64,000 nucleotides of DNA from Ichthyophthirius multifiliis (Eukaryota; Ciliophora; Oligohymenophorea; Hymenostomatida). The notes beneath the pieces are model-generated. The model did not search any database and was not told the DNA's origin. It was given only the letters and a program-made list of their open reading frames with translations. The stretch lies in the NCBI RefSeq assembly GCF_000220395.1, contig NW_004085919.1, forward strand, positions 1 to 64,000, read 5' to 3'. A program made the position numbers and the translations under genes. Position 1 is the stretch's first letter. Each line of letters begins with the position of its first letter. Below, piece after piece: positions 36,776 to 50,167 of the stretch.

Positions 36776-38215
36776 TTTTTTTAAATGTATTTTATTAATT
36801 ATTTTTTATTATTATTATTTTATTTTATATGCATTTTTTTGAATTTTTTTGAATTTTTTCTGTTTAATTTAAAATCAATTAATTCTTTTATAATTTTTTT
36901 ACTTGTTTTTTTATTTTATTATAAAATATTTTTTATAATTACTTTTTTTTTTCACTTATTTGATTATTTATATATTTATCACTTTATTTTTCTCTTTATA
37001 TATTATGACTATTCGTAAATTTATTATATTTTTTGTTTCAAATTTATTTTTAAAATTATAATTATTAGTTTTATATGAATAAATAATTTTTTATTGTTAT
37101 TTATTAACATAAAAATCTAATTATTTTATAAATAAAATTATTGATTTTTTTTTTTACTTATTATTTAATTCATTATTAATTAAAATAAAATTAATTTAAT
37201 ATGTTTATCATTAGAATCATTTTATTTTTAGTTTATGAGTCTGAGTCTTTTTAATTTATGGTTATTGTTAACATATATTAAAAATCAAAATAAAAAGTTT
37301 AAAGGATTTAAAAAAATTATTAAAGCAATTAATTAAATATAATATGTCTTACAAAATAAAACTTCGACACAAATTAGATTTTAAAAATTCTAACGATTTA
37401 ATCAAAACAATATACTATTTTTTTCAAAAAAATTCTATTTTATATTTTCTATAATTTTTTGTTAAAAACTTAATTGGAAAAAAATAATGCGAATATTTAC
37501 CTTTTTTTTTAATTAAGTTTAAAAATAAAATAAATAAGTAAAAGATTAATAAAAGAATTTATGATTAGATAGATTTTGGTTTAAATTATGATAATATTGG
37601 GATTTCGAATAATAAAAATACATTGAATGTTTTAAGTGGATTAATTTAACAAAAAAATTAAAAGTTTACATTTAATTAGTTTAAAAATTAAATAATCAAT
37701 AGTAATTTTAAAAATATTAACAATTATACAGATAAAATATATTTTTGGATAATTTAATATACTTTTTTAAGCTATTAGAATATAAGAGATACTTTTTTTA
37801 AAAAAAAAAATTGTGTATTTAAAAAAATAAAAGTTTAATAATTTATTATTAATTAAATTAAAGAAAATATTATGAATCTCATATAATATAAAATTAAGAT
37901 AATTTATAAATTAAATAAAAATAAATTATTTAAATATATAATTTATTAAAAAGAAATAACAAAAACATAATATATATATATATTAGTTAAATATAATATA
38001 AGGTAAAATTTAAATATAAAAAAAACTGTATAAAAAATAAATAAAATACTTAAAAAAAAAAAAAATATTATTTAATATATTTACAAAAAGCAATTATAGT
38101 GCATTCCGCATTATTATTATTTTTTTTTTAAAAAAATAAAAAATTAAAAAATCCTTTTGGAGTAAATATATTAAATCTTCATATTTTTTTTTTTATTAAA
38201 AAATAAACTTAAAAA
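36776..38215. other. Intergenic region with one uncertain open frame
   Basis: 1.4 kb, very A/T-rich. On the plus strand an ATG at 37344 opens a TGA-free frame of more than 200 codons (MSYKIKLRHKLDFKNSNDLI ...), with one stretch that looks less random (QIDFGLNYDNIGISNN). Because TGA is rare in A/T-rich DNA and codon use here is close to background, I do not call it a gene. Confidence 0.4.
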
Positions 38216-38605
38216 TCACTCCTTTGGTTTCTTCTTCATTCTTAATTAATTAGAATGTCCGCATTTTCTTTTTCTACAATTGGTTGCTTTAGGGGGTAAT
38301 CTAGCATAACAATCTCTACAAACTTTCTTTTCACAATTGTATTTCTTAGCAAGAGCAGCAATTGTGGGTTCCATAGCACCTCCTCTTAATCTCAAAACCA
38401 AATGGAGAGTGGATTCCTTTTAAATATTGTAATCAGAAAGAGTTCTGCCGTCTTCTAATTATTTACCAGCGAAAATAAGTCTTTATTAATCTGGTGGAAT
38501 TCCTTCCTTGTCTTAAATTTTTGCCTTTACATTTTCAATTGAATCAGAAGCTTCAACATCTAAAGTAATGGTTTTTCCTGTTAAAGTTTTAACGAAAATT
38601 TACAT
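38216..38605 (-). CDS. UBA52: Ubiquitin-ribosomal protein eL40 fusion
   Basis: Supplies both ubiquitin and the 60S protein eL40 (RPL40). A single exon of 130 codons (129 aa). Residues 1-76 are ubiquitin ([20 protein letters not shown] ... [10 protein letters not shown]), differing from human at about three sites near residues 16-22 (E16D, P19A, T22S); K48 and K63 contexts and the LRGG processing site are intact. Residues 77-129 are eL40 with its four-Cys zinc site ([21 protein letters not shown]) and basic tail ending KKKPKE. Base composition is less A/T-rich than its neighbours, as expected for a highly expressed gene. Glutamines at ubiquitin positions 2, 31, 40, 41, 49 and 62 are TAA, a strong proof of the genetic code. 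Confidence 0.99.
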
Positions 38606-38811
38606 TTTCTTTTTGTTTTTTTTAAATTATTTTCTTCTTTTATATTAATAATATAAATATTTTTTATTTTATTTTTTTTAAATGTATATATTTAATCTTT
38701 TTTATTTTAACTTTCTAATTATTTAATATAAAAAAAAAATTAAATTTAAAAAGTTTTAAAAGAAAAGTATAAAATATATATAAAAATATATGTATAAAAA
38801 TATATATATAA

Positions 38812-38843
<32 letters not shown>

Positions 38844-40061
38844 TTTTGTATTATTAACATAATTATTAATAAAAAATTCAAAAAAAAAATGAATTTTAAT
38901 TTACTTTTTTAAAAAATATCAAGATATATAAAAACCTCATACTTAAATATATTAAGTATATATTATATTAATTATTTTCTAGAATAAATTTTTATATTTA
39001 ATTTATTTTTCTTAAATTATCTTTATAATCTTACAAAGGATTTAAATATTTTCTAAATAATATAATTTTATATATAAAAACTAAAATTAATAATTTATGT
39101 AATTTCAAAAATTAAAATATATTTATTTAAACTTAAAATACAATTCTATTTTACATTAGTATACCAAATAATTTTTGACTAATATATAATATATATATAA
39201 AAAATTGATTTATAAAAATTTTGCGTATTTATTATTTACTAAACATAATATCTATATAATTATAAATATATGTATTTTTTTTTAATAATATTCTTATTAA
39301 GATACTTTATTATTGTTAATATGTATGTATTTTTAATTTTTTCTTAATATTATTAGTTATTATGTTTTGTAGGACAATGCTATGTTTGACTGCATTTATG
39401 ATAACTTTTAACCTTAAATTAAGATATTTTAGCTAAATTTTATTGATTATTGCATTTTATCAAAATTAGTTTTGATCATCTATTCTTTTATTAAAAGAAA
39501 TAGAAATTTAGGAATTTGCTTTTTTATAATGAATAAAGTTTGTTTGTATAAAATTACTAAGATTATATAATTATTTTGCTTTTTTATTATTATTATACTT
39601 TATTTATTTTATTTATTTAACTCAATTTTCAAGTAAAATAAAGATTAGAAAGAATATTGCAAATTTATGAAAATATTAAAAAAAAAACTAATAATATTTT
39701 TTTATATTCTGCTTTAAAAATTTTATTTAAAATTTTTATAATTAAATCTTAAATTAAGCTTTAAATATTATTATTTATATAGTATAAATTTAATATATAT
39801 ATATATTAATATATTTCTTTATTTTTATTTATATAAATAAAAATTAATTTATGATTTATTTTAAACTTGAATTAAAATTAATTAATTTAATAAATAATAT
39901 ATTAATTTTGTTTTTTATATTAAATATCATATCAATTTAAAAAAAAATAACAACAAAAAAAAAGAATACAAAATTTTTCTTATTTATGTAAATAAATTAT
40001 AATTTTAAATTTAAAAGTAAATTAATAAATTTTACTTTAAAAATAAAATAATACAAAAAAT
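38606..40061. other. Divergent intergenic region
   Basis: 1.46 kb between UBA52 and the TmcB-like gene, with TA arrays (38810-38845). A slightly richer patch at about 39355-39560 has no convincing frame. Promoters of two genes should lie here. Confidence 0.5.
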
Positions 40062-41910
40062 ATGAATGACGAAGCTGAATCTGTTAATTTATTAGGAAAA
40101 GAATTTAATTCAATGAATAAATTCGCGGGAAATATGCGTAGTTTATTTTTCGAATTTCTCTATATAATATTAAAGCAAGACGAAATGTCCAAAATATTAA
40201 ATAGTCTATTAATTTTTATTTAATATTGTCAAATATATTCTTTCGCATTTCATCCAAACGTATAAAATAAAAAGTCATAAGAAAATAAAAAACAATATAA
40301 TATTAAAAAAAAAGATAAACAAAGTATGGGAATCAAAAATAGCCAATAATATATCATCAGTATTCGGTTATATAGGAATTTTCCAAATATATCGCAGTGG
40401 AGGTTGGAATACGTTTTTAGTGATTTTTTTTCTCGCCGTATGTATAGTGATGATATTTTCTTTTGGTTTTCTTTTTGTTTTGTCACATTAAAACGTTAAA
40501 AATCTGTTACTGGTATAATAGTAACATCTTTAAAAATTATTATTAATTTATTAATTACTATATTTTATATGCCTTTTCTTGATACTTTTCTTGTAGTAAT
40601 TAATTGCATTTCAGTTAAAAATTCACGTGATTAAGATGTTTTTGTTATTAAATAATATTAAGATAATGAATGTTGGATAGTAAGTTAATATATATATATA
40701 CGTTAATATAAATATAAAAATATATATATATATATATATATATATTTATTTATTTATTTATTTATATATATATATATCCATATAATTTTTTTATTTATTT
40801 TTTGTATATAATTTATATTTAGGGAATGCATATTTTTTATGCATCTGCAGGAATTACATGTCTTATTTTGTTAGTTTTTTTCACTTTTTTACTCTCTTTA
40901 TTATATTTTGATGGAATTCATAATGATAACAAAGTTAATTCTAGGACAAATAGCCGAGGAATTTTTACTTTGATTATCTATGAAACTGTTTTAGTTGTTT
41001 TTTTTAATTTTCTTTCTGGTTAAGGTTATAATGGAGTATTAATTTTTGTATATTTAGCCGGTTCAATTTTAACATTTTATCTTTTACATATGAATACGCC
41101 CTTTAACGAATAAAATACAGGTAAAGTTTGGTCTTTTTTATCGACAATTAATATATGGACAGCTATTATGTTTACAATGGCATAAGTATATATATTTATT
41201 TTTTATATAAATACCTTTATTTTTTATATATAAATATCTTTATTTTTTTAAAAATAAATAAAAGTTAACAGAAAAAAGAATTTTTCATGGAATTATATAT
41301 GCATGGATCATAGGACTTCCTTTATTATTTTTAATAATATTAATGAACCCAGCCGATAAAAATAAAGTATTTTTTAATAAATTTTAATAATTTAATAAAT
41401 ACGTATATATTAATGTAAAATAGAGTGAATCTTCCGTAAATATAAATGTTAATAAATTTCAAGATGCCCAAGAAGTAATTGATCATGCGATTTATGTATT
41501 AAAATTAATTTAAAATGATATGAAAAAGACTAAATCAGGTTAATTACTTAATGGTTATATAGAATTCCATAATAAAACATGTTTAATTTCCAGTTGTCCT
41601 TTAAAAAAAGTAAAATTTACCAATAATGCCTGGAAAAAAACAAGAAACAAGAAAACAACGGTCCACAAAACACTAATACATCCAAAACGGATAAAAGATA
41701 CTAGTTTTGTTAAGAAATGATATCTAAATTATATGAAGCTGGTATATAGAAATTTCCTACTAATATTCCAATAAGGATATATTATGCAGTTTTTTTAATG
41801 AAAGTCATAAAAAGCAAATAACATGCCCTAAATGAAATTTTAGACGCAGAAAATTTCAAATGCTCTTTAGATGAGAGATTTACTTTATATTACATTAAGT
41901 ATTATATTCA

Positions 41911-41965
<55 letters not shown>

Positions 41966-42877
41966 TATTTATTTATTATATTTATTATTTAGGCGATCTA
42001 TTGAAAAAGAAATATCAGAAATGAGTAAATAAGAAGGTGACGATTATGGAGAATAGAGAACTTTAGAAGGAAAAATAAATCATTTTAGAGCTGCTATGGA
42101 GTAAACAGTTACTTTATTAATGGAATTTTGGAGTTAGTTTTCTGATGATAAACCTGATTTGACAAAATTATATGATATAGGATCTAAATTATTTCCTTTG
42201 AAATTATTAGTGGATGATATTTGGAAGAGAATAAGTAGAGGAAAAAGTGAGTAAATACCAAAAGTTTTTAGAATTTATTCGAAATATTTAATTGATATTT
42301 TTAATGATAAATAAGCTGGGGTTGAGTTGTTGGAAAAAGCTTCAAAAATGGAATAAAATTTTAATAGTAAAAAATAGTTTCATTTTAATTATAGTTCAGA
42401 TGTTAATATTGATGGATAGGAAGATGGTATTATTTTTATGACTACAGAAGAAGTAAATATTTTTATTTATTTTTTTAAAAAAGAATATATATTTATATTT
42501 TGATTTAAATAGGAAAAATTAGGCTAGATTATGGGATGTAATTTAACTGCTGCTAGTCTTTTTGGTTATTAAAAAGCTGAATTAATTAATAGAAATGTAA
42601 ATATACTTTAACCTTATTTATATTCTAAAAATCATGATGATATTCTTAAACATTATTTAGAAAACGAAAATAAGACTTATACCCCTAAAGATAGATTATT
42701 ATATGGAAAAAGCAAATCTTAATATATATTTTCAATAATTATTAATATAAAACCAGTATATCATGCTTTAAAAGATGGAAACGAGTTTTTCGGAGTTTTT
42801 AAGAAAGAAAAAATGATCAAATATTTAGGTATAGTTCATGTAAATGAAAAAGGGATTATAAAAGATATATCAGCATG

Positions 42878-42924
<47 letters not shown>

Positions 42925-43995
42925 ATATATATATTTAATATTAAAATATATATTAATATTTTTTTTTAGCTTGTATAAATATATTAGGAATAGATATTAA
43001 AACTATAAGTTTAGAATAAATATCAATAAATAAACTTGTAAATAAATAAAAAAAAAAAATCAAATCAAAAAAAAAAAAAGTTCGAAGACCTAGATGAATT
43101 TAAAACCGAATATATGAGCAAATAAGGCCGTATAACCGAATATATATTTCCAAAGATTAGCGAGGACACTGTCCTGTTTCGTAAAAGTGAAAAAACCTCA
43201 AAAGTAAATGTCCAAATGTAAGATCTAAATTTAAAATATAAAGGTGATGAATTAATTGGAAGAATATTCAAAATTGAATAAATATAAGATAAAATACCTT
43301 AAAAGAATATGAGGTCCAAAATAGGAAATACAAGTGGAATAAAAAAAGCTCAATAGCAACCTGTAAGTGGAGAGGAAAATCTTTTTTCAACGCCTTAAAT
43401 TTAATAAAGTTTTTAATTTAAGTTATGTATATAAGATGATTCCGATATTCTCTATAACGGAGAATTTATATCAGGTTAATATTCGGAAATAATTGCAAAT
43501 ACCTCCTATTATATAAATGAGTAAAGTGATATTATAAATGATAGTAAAGTTGCTGATTTTAATCTAAATTCAAACAGAAACAATGTCATTATACTAAAAT
43601 CAAAAATAATAAATAATGAGTTTATTTTAGAAAACAATAAAAGTGAAAAAGAGATAGTCCTTGAGAAAAACTACGCAGAAGGTATAAGAACTTTAAGATT
43701 AGTTAATAATGAATTACATGATGCAGATAAATTTAAATTCGATGATTCTGAAGAGGAGGAAGACGAGAAAAAAATAGAAGAAGAATAATAATAAAAAGGA
43801 TAAAAATATAAACACTAAAAATAAGGGCCTGTTGAAGAAAACAACCCAGATTAGTAAGCTGGTGTTAACTCCGCAAAAGGACTAAACGAAGAACTCGATA
43901 AATAATCAGAATCTACAGCTATTAGATCATTAAAAATTTTTTCAATGTTCATTATTTTTGTTATGATAGGAATGTAATTAAAAAAATATTAAAAA

Positions 43996-44041
<46 letters not shown>

Positions 44042-46263
44042 ATATGTATATGTATATATTTGTATATATAAATCTAGAGCAAGTATAGATTTCGCTCTTA
44101 AAAATATAGCAATAAATTATTAATAAAACACCATATTAGAAATAAGATTATCTTCAAATAGAATAGCTGCTATTAATGAAATAATATGTTATATAAGGGA
44201 ATATGCCTTAGTAAATCTATAAGTGCGAATACCTCAAATAAATGACACGACGATGAACTAGAATGCTAAAATAGAAAAAGACGCTGTAAATTTATAGACT
44301 AGTTTAAGATCTACAATAAATGAATTAGAGTAATTAAATAATTAAATTGAAAAAATAACTACTGCTGAAAATAAATTGGTTGATGTTAATTTCAAAGAAT
44401 AAACAAACCAAAGTGAATTTAATGTAAACTCAGTTTCTGAATAAATTATATCCAGATCACATAATATTGCTTAAATTAGTTTTAACGATATTAGAATTGA
44501 TTAAACAGATTCATATTTTGTATAATTTAATGGATTAAATGATTATATTTTTAAACTTTTTGATAATTATAATACTATGAATGATAATATTGTCTCTAAT
44601 ATTGATAATATAGGAAATAATTCACTTACTTTTTTAATTATTTCAATAGTAATTATGATTTTTTTTTCTTTTATTTTACTTATTTTACTTGGAAAGACTA
44701 TTTTTGCGAAATAATTAATTTTATCAGTGTTTCTTGATATCCCCGAAAAAACAGCCAAATATCTCTATTAAAAATGCGAAAATTTCCTAGCTTAATTAGG
44801 TTCTAATGATGAAGGTAATAAAAAATTCATAAAAAACAAAAATATATATATTAAAAAAAAAATAGATGATATACATAGTGAAGTAGATTTCTTTATTGAT
44901 GATAGAGAAGAAGGTTAAGAATCACGAAGTTCTATATTCGGTAAAAAAAGGAAAAAATTTAAAAATACTGATAGAGGAAGTATCGGATTTTTATTAAGAA
45001 TTGCTTTCGTAGTTATTTTTGTAGAAACATATTTTATTGTTAATTATTTTTTGGGAGAAAATCAAATATATGTCTTAAAATAAACAATAAAAGAATTTAA
45101 TTATACAACAATAGCTGAAGCTTATTATTCTTTAACTTTAAATGCTTAAAGATAAATGTTTATTGATGATAAATTTACTATTTTAAACTAAAATTCAAAA
45201 GTAATAATGACTGAAATGATAAACTATTTATATAAAATAGATTCTACAATGCATGAAGTAACAAAAATAAATATTATTTTTAAATATATATGTAAAAATA
45301 TATATATATATATATATTTTTATATATTTTTATATATTTTTATATATTTTTATATATTTTTATATATTTTTATATATTTTTATATATTTTTATATATTTT
45401 TATATATTTTTATATATTTTTATATATTTTTATATATTTTTATATAATTAAAAATAAAATAAAAAGGAACATGCTAGAAATACAGAATATCATACTAATT
45501 CAGCTGATTATCTAGGTTCTTTTGAAAATATAATGTTTAAAGATGCATGTGAAATAATAGTTAATAGAAAAGGTGCATCATAGACAGAATGTGATAATTT
45601 TGCTAATGGAATTGTTAAATAAGTAAAAAAAAAATTAATTTTTTTTTTCTATAAAAATAAATAATATTAGGGAATGATTACTGTAATTATAAGATATTTT
45701 TAATTAATTAGATATTTTAAAGATAGATATGATTATGTTTTAAATAATCCTAATAAAAATTTTGATTTTGCTTAATTTGGAAATTAAGGTTATCAAGTTA
45801 AAAATTATGAAAATGTAAGTATTATTACTAATAATTTTTATAATTTTTTGAGACTTCCTGAAAGCTATGAACTAAGTATTATTTTTATTTTTATTATTTT
45901 TATTATTTTTTTTATTTGAGTGTCTATTTAAACCAAATATATTAAATCGGCTTTTAGATATTTATAAGAGGTTTTTGATGATGAAATGACCAAATATTTC
46001 GATTCATTTAAAGTTTAAAGAATTTTATTACTTATTCTATTTATAATTTTATTATTACTAGCTTCTTTTCTATGCTGGACTCCTTTCTTAGCTTAATTAA
46101 ATAAAGAAGTACATATATATTATATTTATAAATTTTAAATATTTCTATATTTCAGATATGGTCAACTAAATGTTTATTATCGTTTATTCCTGTTGATGAA
46201 ATGACTAAAATAAAAAGCATAGGAAACTTTATTAGAGAATTTATTATAGATAGAAAAATATGA
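40062..46263 (+). CDS. TmcB-like multi-pass membrane protein with PAS domain
   Basis: A large gene with many short introns (for example 40260-40314, 45258-45466). It resembles the ciliate family related to Dictyostelium tiny macrocysts proteins. The N-terminal part has several TM helices: SIANNISSVFGY-type entry, SGGWNTFLVIFFLAVCIVM, a segment ending IFYASAGITCLILLVFFTFL, and YNGVLIFVYLAGSILTFYLL. A cytosolic region follows with a Cys motif (KTCLISSCPLKK, about 41578) and helical repeats. A PAS-type domain lies around 42400-42960 (GIIFMTTEEEKLGQIMGCNL, TAASLFGYQKAELINRNVNI, YLGIVHVNEKGIIKDISACI). The C-terminal half has further TM segments (FLIISIVIMIFFSFILLILL, LLLILFIILLLLASFLCWTP) around a lumenal helical region. 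The family occurs in large paralogous sets in ciliates; its role is probably sensory or membrane signalling, unproven. Confidence 0.8.
42879..42932. repeat. (TA)n array in an intron of the TmcB-like gene
   Basis: TA dinucleotides with one interruption, inside a GT-AG intron that interrupts the end of the PAS domain. Confidence 0.85.
43998..44057. repeat. GTATAT hexanucleotide array
   Basis: About nine units of GTATAT in an intron of the TmcB-like gene, distinct from the plain TA arrays elsewhere. Confidence 0.85.
45297..45445. repeat. 10-bp minisatellite in an intron
   Basis: About 13-14 nearly identical copies of a 10-bp unit (TTTTTATATA) inside intron 45258-45466 of the TmcB-like gene. 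The copies are almost perfect, and they lengthen this intron to 209 nt, compared with 35-85 nt for most introns in the window. Confidence 0.9.
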
Positions 46264-46541
46264 TTATATTTTTTTATAAATATATATACATATATATATA
46301 TATATTCTTAATATATATATATATATTATATATATATATATATATATTTATAATATTTATAAAATTTTTTTTTTATTATTTTTTATGTTAATATTTGATT
46401 TATTAATTGAATTTTTTTTTTTATTTATTTTTCATATTTTTTATTATATAATCCTTTTTCAATCAAAAATACCAAAAATACTTTTTTTTATAAAAAAAAT
46501 ACAAATATATTTTTAATTAATTTCAGCATATACAAAAAAAA

Positions 46542-47820
46542 ATGGTGTCTATAATTTTTAAAATCTTTTATATAACTTTTGTTTCATTATATTTTTAATA
46601 TGTAAATTCTTTCCTATTACCTTCTAATATAACTTATGAAATAAATTGTGGTTCATAAATTTTATATAAAGACTACAATGATATATTTTATAGGCCTGAA
46701 AAATAATGAAATATAATTTTATTAATAAAAAATATAAATATCTAAGGATGTGTATAGAAAAGAAGGAAAAACAAACGAAAATAAAATATAGTCTTAGCAA
46801 TAAAAAATTAATTTTGAAAAACAATATCATAATTATATAAATTAAATAATTGATAAAAAGTAATTCAAATAATAAATTCTTTTTATTTTTATTCTTAATT
46901 TTCATTAATTTTAATATTTTAAGAAGTATTTTTTTTGGTTGGAAAAAATAAATAAAAAAATAAAATACATATAAATATTCCAAAACAAAAATAATTAAAA
47001 TAAAAATTAAATATATATATATATATTTATATATTTATATATTTATATATTTATATATTTAAATTATTTATATTTTTATTTTATTTAAATTCTTAAAGTA
47101 TTATAAATGTTTTTTTTTTAGAAATAACAGAATTATAATATTTTGACAAAACATTAAAATAATTAGACAAACCAGAAATAATTAATTTTAATAAAAAAGA
47201 ATAAAAAATTGTGAATATTTTAAATAAAAGTTTATAAGAACAATCAAATTTCGATTCAATAATTACATATAAAGGCTTTTTAACCATTAAAAATATTAAC
47301 TTTCTATATGTAATAAGTTTAATTAAAAAACAATATATTTTTATTTATTAATTTTCGATAAATAAAGATATAAAAATGCATATATTTTTTTTTTTTAGAA
47401 AATAATAATATTATATATGATTTTCATTTGCAAGATTTCTAAAGTTAAATTGATGAATATTTTATTTAATGTATTAACTAATATTTTATATTGATATTTA
47501 AATAGTATCTAAAAAAAGATATTGAGCAATTAAATAGTGTATTTTTATCAAATAATGACAATTTATAAAATGAATAATTAATAAAAATATAAAAAAAAGT
47601 TAATAAAAAATTAAAATAATTAGATAAAAATTATATTTAGCCTTTTATGCCTTTTTTTATTTATAATACTATGTTCTTTGCTTTATTAATTTTAAACTTT
47701 ACATGTATGACTTATCTATATAAAGATATAAAAAACAAAAGTGAAAATTATTTAAACATTAAATAAAATATCAATAAAGCAAAAACTAATTATGATTAAT
47801 TTAAGAGAAGATTTAATTGA
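46542..47820 (+). CDS. Putative single-pass membrane protein, function unknown
   Basis: The start is followed by a signal-peptide-like segment (MVSIIFKIFYITFVSLYFQY). Exon 1 ends at YEINCG, and a 43-nt GT-AG intron (46651-46693) removes an in-frame TGA. Later exons read EITELQYFDKTLKQLDKPEI, SNFDSIITYKGFLTIKN and NNIIYDFHLQDFQSQIDEYF, then a coiled-coil-like stretch (LQNEQLIKIQKKVNKKLKQL) directly before one TM helix (FFIYNTMFFALLILNFTCMT) and a basic cytosolic tail. The layout (signal, lumenal domain, coiled coil, TM, short basic tail) resembles p24-type cargo receptors, but no family motif confirms that. Introns between 46950 and 47100 and near 47480 are inferred, not proved. Confidence 0.55.
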
Positions 47821-47933
47821 TTTTTTTTTCTTTCTGAAAAACAAATATATATAAACAGATATATAAATTTATAATATATTTATAAATAAATTGAAATTAA
47901 TTTAATATAAAATATTTTTTTTATAATAAATAA

Positions 47934-48317
47934 ATGAATAAATAAAAAAAAGAAGAAATAAAAGAAATTGAAAAAAAATTCATAAATGAATCCGAATAAA
48001 TGATTTAACATATATTTAAAAAAAGATTATTTGAATTTTATCGCAAAAAAATACTTTCAATATCAGAATGTTACAAAAATAATCAGGATTTGTAAAAATC
48101 ATAAGAATGTGCTAAATATTATTAAGATTAGTATTTATATTTAGAATAAAAAACTGAAAATTATTTAAAAGCTTATTAAGAAGGAATTGAATAATGTGTA
48201 AGTAGTTGCACATCCAATATATTAGTTCCGATAGGAGATTGTTATATTAACTGTTTTTAAAAATTTATTAATTATAAAAAAGATACAGAATAAGTTTTTT
48301 AGTTAAAGAATGTATGA
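47934..48317 (+). CDS. Small twin-CX3C protein
   Basis: A single exon of 128 codons (127 aa). The N-terminal half is charged and helical (KEIEKKFINESEQ, FKKRLFEFYRKK). Cysteines then occur as SECYKNNQDLQKSQECAKYY and, more strikingly, as a twin CX3C: CVSSC, ten residues, CYINC. Twin CX3C pairs are typical of intermembrane-space proteins oxidised by Mia40/Erv1, such as small Tims. The order and spacing do not match Tim8/9/10/13 exactly, and an upstream CX12C pair is extra. No presequence is evident, which is usual for Mia40 substrates. The function is inferred from this motif only. Confidence 0.7.
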
Positions 48318-50167
48318 TTAAATATAAATAATATGTGAATATAATTAAAATCATTTGTTAAAAATTTTTAAATAAAATTTGTAATAAAATTATTTATTTT
48401 TAATTAAAAAAAAATGTTAATATATATATAATTATTATCATTTTTAATTTTAATTATAAAGTATTTATTTAATATTTTTTTATATATTATTATTTTTATT
48501 TTAATAATTATGAACTTATCTATTTATTTTTTAACTTTTCTCTAATGTTATTATTCTTATTTATTAATGTTTTAAATTATGATTTATATAATTAACTTTT
48601 TTATAAATTCTAATTAATATTTTATTTGATTAAATTTATTTTATATAGTAAAATATATATAATTTTATATTTATTTATTTAAATTTATTTTTATTTATAT
48701 CTTTATAATTCCTTTTAATTTATTTTTAAAAATTTTTCGAAATTATTATTTATTTATTTTTTTTAAAAAAAGACATATATAATAAGAAATTTAAATAATT
48801 TATATATATATATATAAAATAATACTGATAGTTACATTTATTATTAAATTTTTAAATATATTTAATAAAAAAATTTAATATTAATTTTTTATTTTATTTT
48901 ACATATATAATTAATATATCTTAAAAAAAAAATTATATAATTGAAATTAAATTTTCATATAAAACTAATAATTATTATAATTATAAATTAAAAGAATTTT
49001 TATAATAAATTTCTATAATTATTAAAAAAAAATTGATAAAAATGTAATTATTTAAAATAAAATATTAAAATTTTAAAGATTTTAATAAATTTATGTTTTT
49101 TTATTAATTTATATAAAAAATATATCTTTTTTCAGTGAAGCAGAATTCTTAAATCAATACTCCTAAGAGTTATTATTTAATTAATTTTATCATCAAGTTA
49201 AATATTTATTTATTATTTATAAAGTAACTATCATTATAGCTTTTAATTTAAAAAATATATTTAATATTTAAAAAAAATCTAAATTATGGGTTTTTAAATA
49301 TTAATTATATGTTTATAATAAATAAACAGGAAAAAATAAAACTAAAAATTTAAAATTAAAATTTAATTAATTATGTATTAATATATTTAAAAAAAATATT
49401 TATATCATTAAATTAATTATGACAATTAAAAAAAAAAATTAATTTATATTATTTTATTTAATTTTTACTCATTTTATTTTAAAATATTCTTTAAAAATAA
49501 AAATAAAAAAAATTAAATTAAAAAATATCATAATCTTAATATTAAATAATAAATATAATATATATAGGCATGTATTAAATTTTAAATAATATTCATTTTT
49601 GTAAAAATATTTATATATATTACATATAATCAATTATATAATTGTAATAATAATTAACAAATAAAAAAATGTACTTTAAAAATTAAAAATGAAAAAGTTT
49701 TATTTAAATAAATAAATATTAAATATTAAAATATATAATTTATGATTAAAATATAATTATATAGTATTATAAAATAAATATAAAACTTAATAATTAACTA
49801 AAATTATATAAATAAACTTATAATAAAAATGAGAATTATTTTTTTATATGTAAAAAATAATATAAACCAAAAAATTATATTAAATAAAATGGTAAAAAAA
49901 ATTTTAATATATACAAAATTATAAAAAAATATTATTAATTATTAAAAAAAAAAATATTTATATATATATAAATATATATATATTTGTATATATATATTTA
50001 TATTTATATATCTAAATAATTTAGATTTTCATTTATTTTTTATTAATATTTTTAAAAATTTTTGCTTTTTTTTTTTTTTTAATTTATAAAGGTGAAAAAA
50101 AAAAGACTAAAAAAAAACTCTTTTATACATAAAGGAAAAAAAAATACAAATTAAAATATAAAGAAAA
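48318..50167. other. Long AT-rich intergenic region
   Basis: 1.85 kb of nearly pure A/T, with poly-A runs, short TA arrays (49965-50000) and no coding or RNA signal that I can see. Confidence 0.6.

Noticed and set aside
36785-37018. Plus-strand Phe-rich frame beside the Rab-like gene
   Set aside because: Composition is that of T-rich intergenic DNA. No homology and no TGA pressure.
37344-38100. Plus-strand ATG-initiated frame of more than 200 codons
   Set aside because: TGA is expected to be rare in such A/T-rich DNA, codon use is near background and no family is recognisable. Left as uncertain, not called.
45207-45515. Frame with a repeating YIF/LYIF pattern
   Set aside because: It reads from a real exon through an intron filled by a 10-bp minisatellite. 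The GT-AG boundaries 45258/45466 restore the true frame.
46624-46983. Minus-strand 119-codon frame
   Set aside because: Antisense to the exons and introns of the plus-strand membrane protein; hydrophobic only because the DNA is T-rich.
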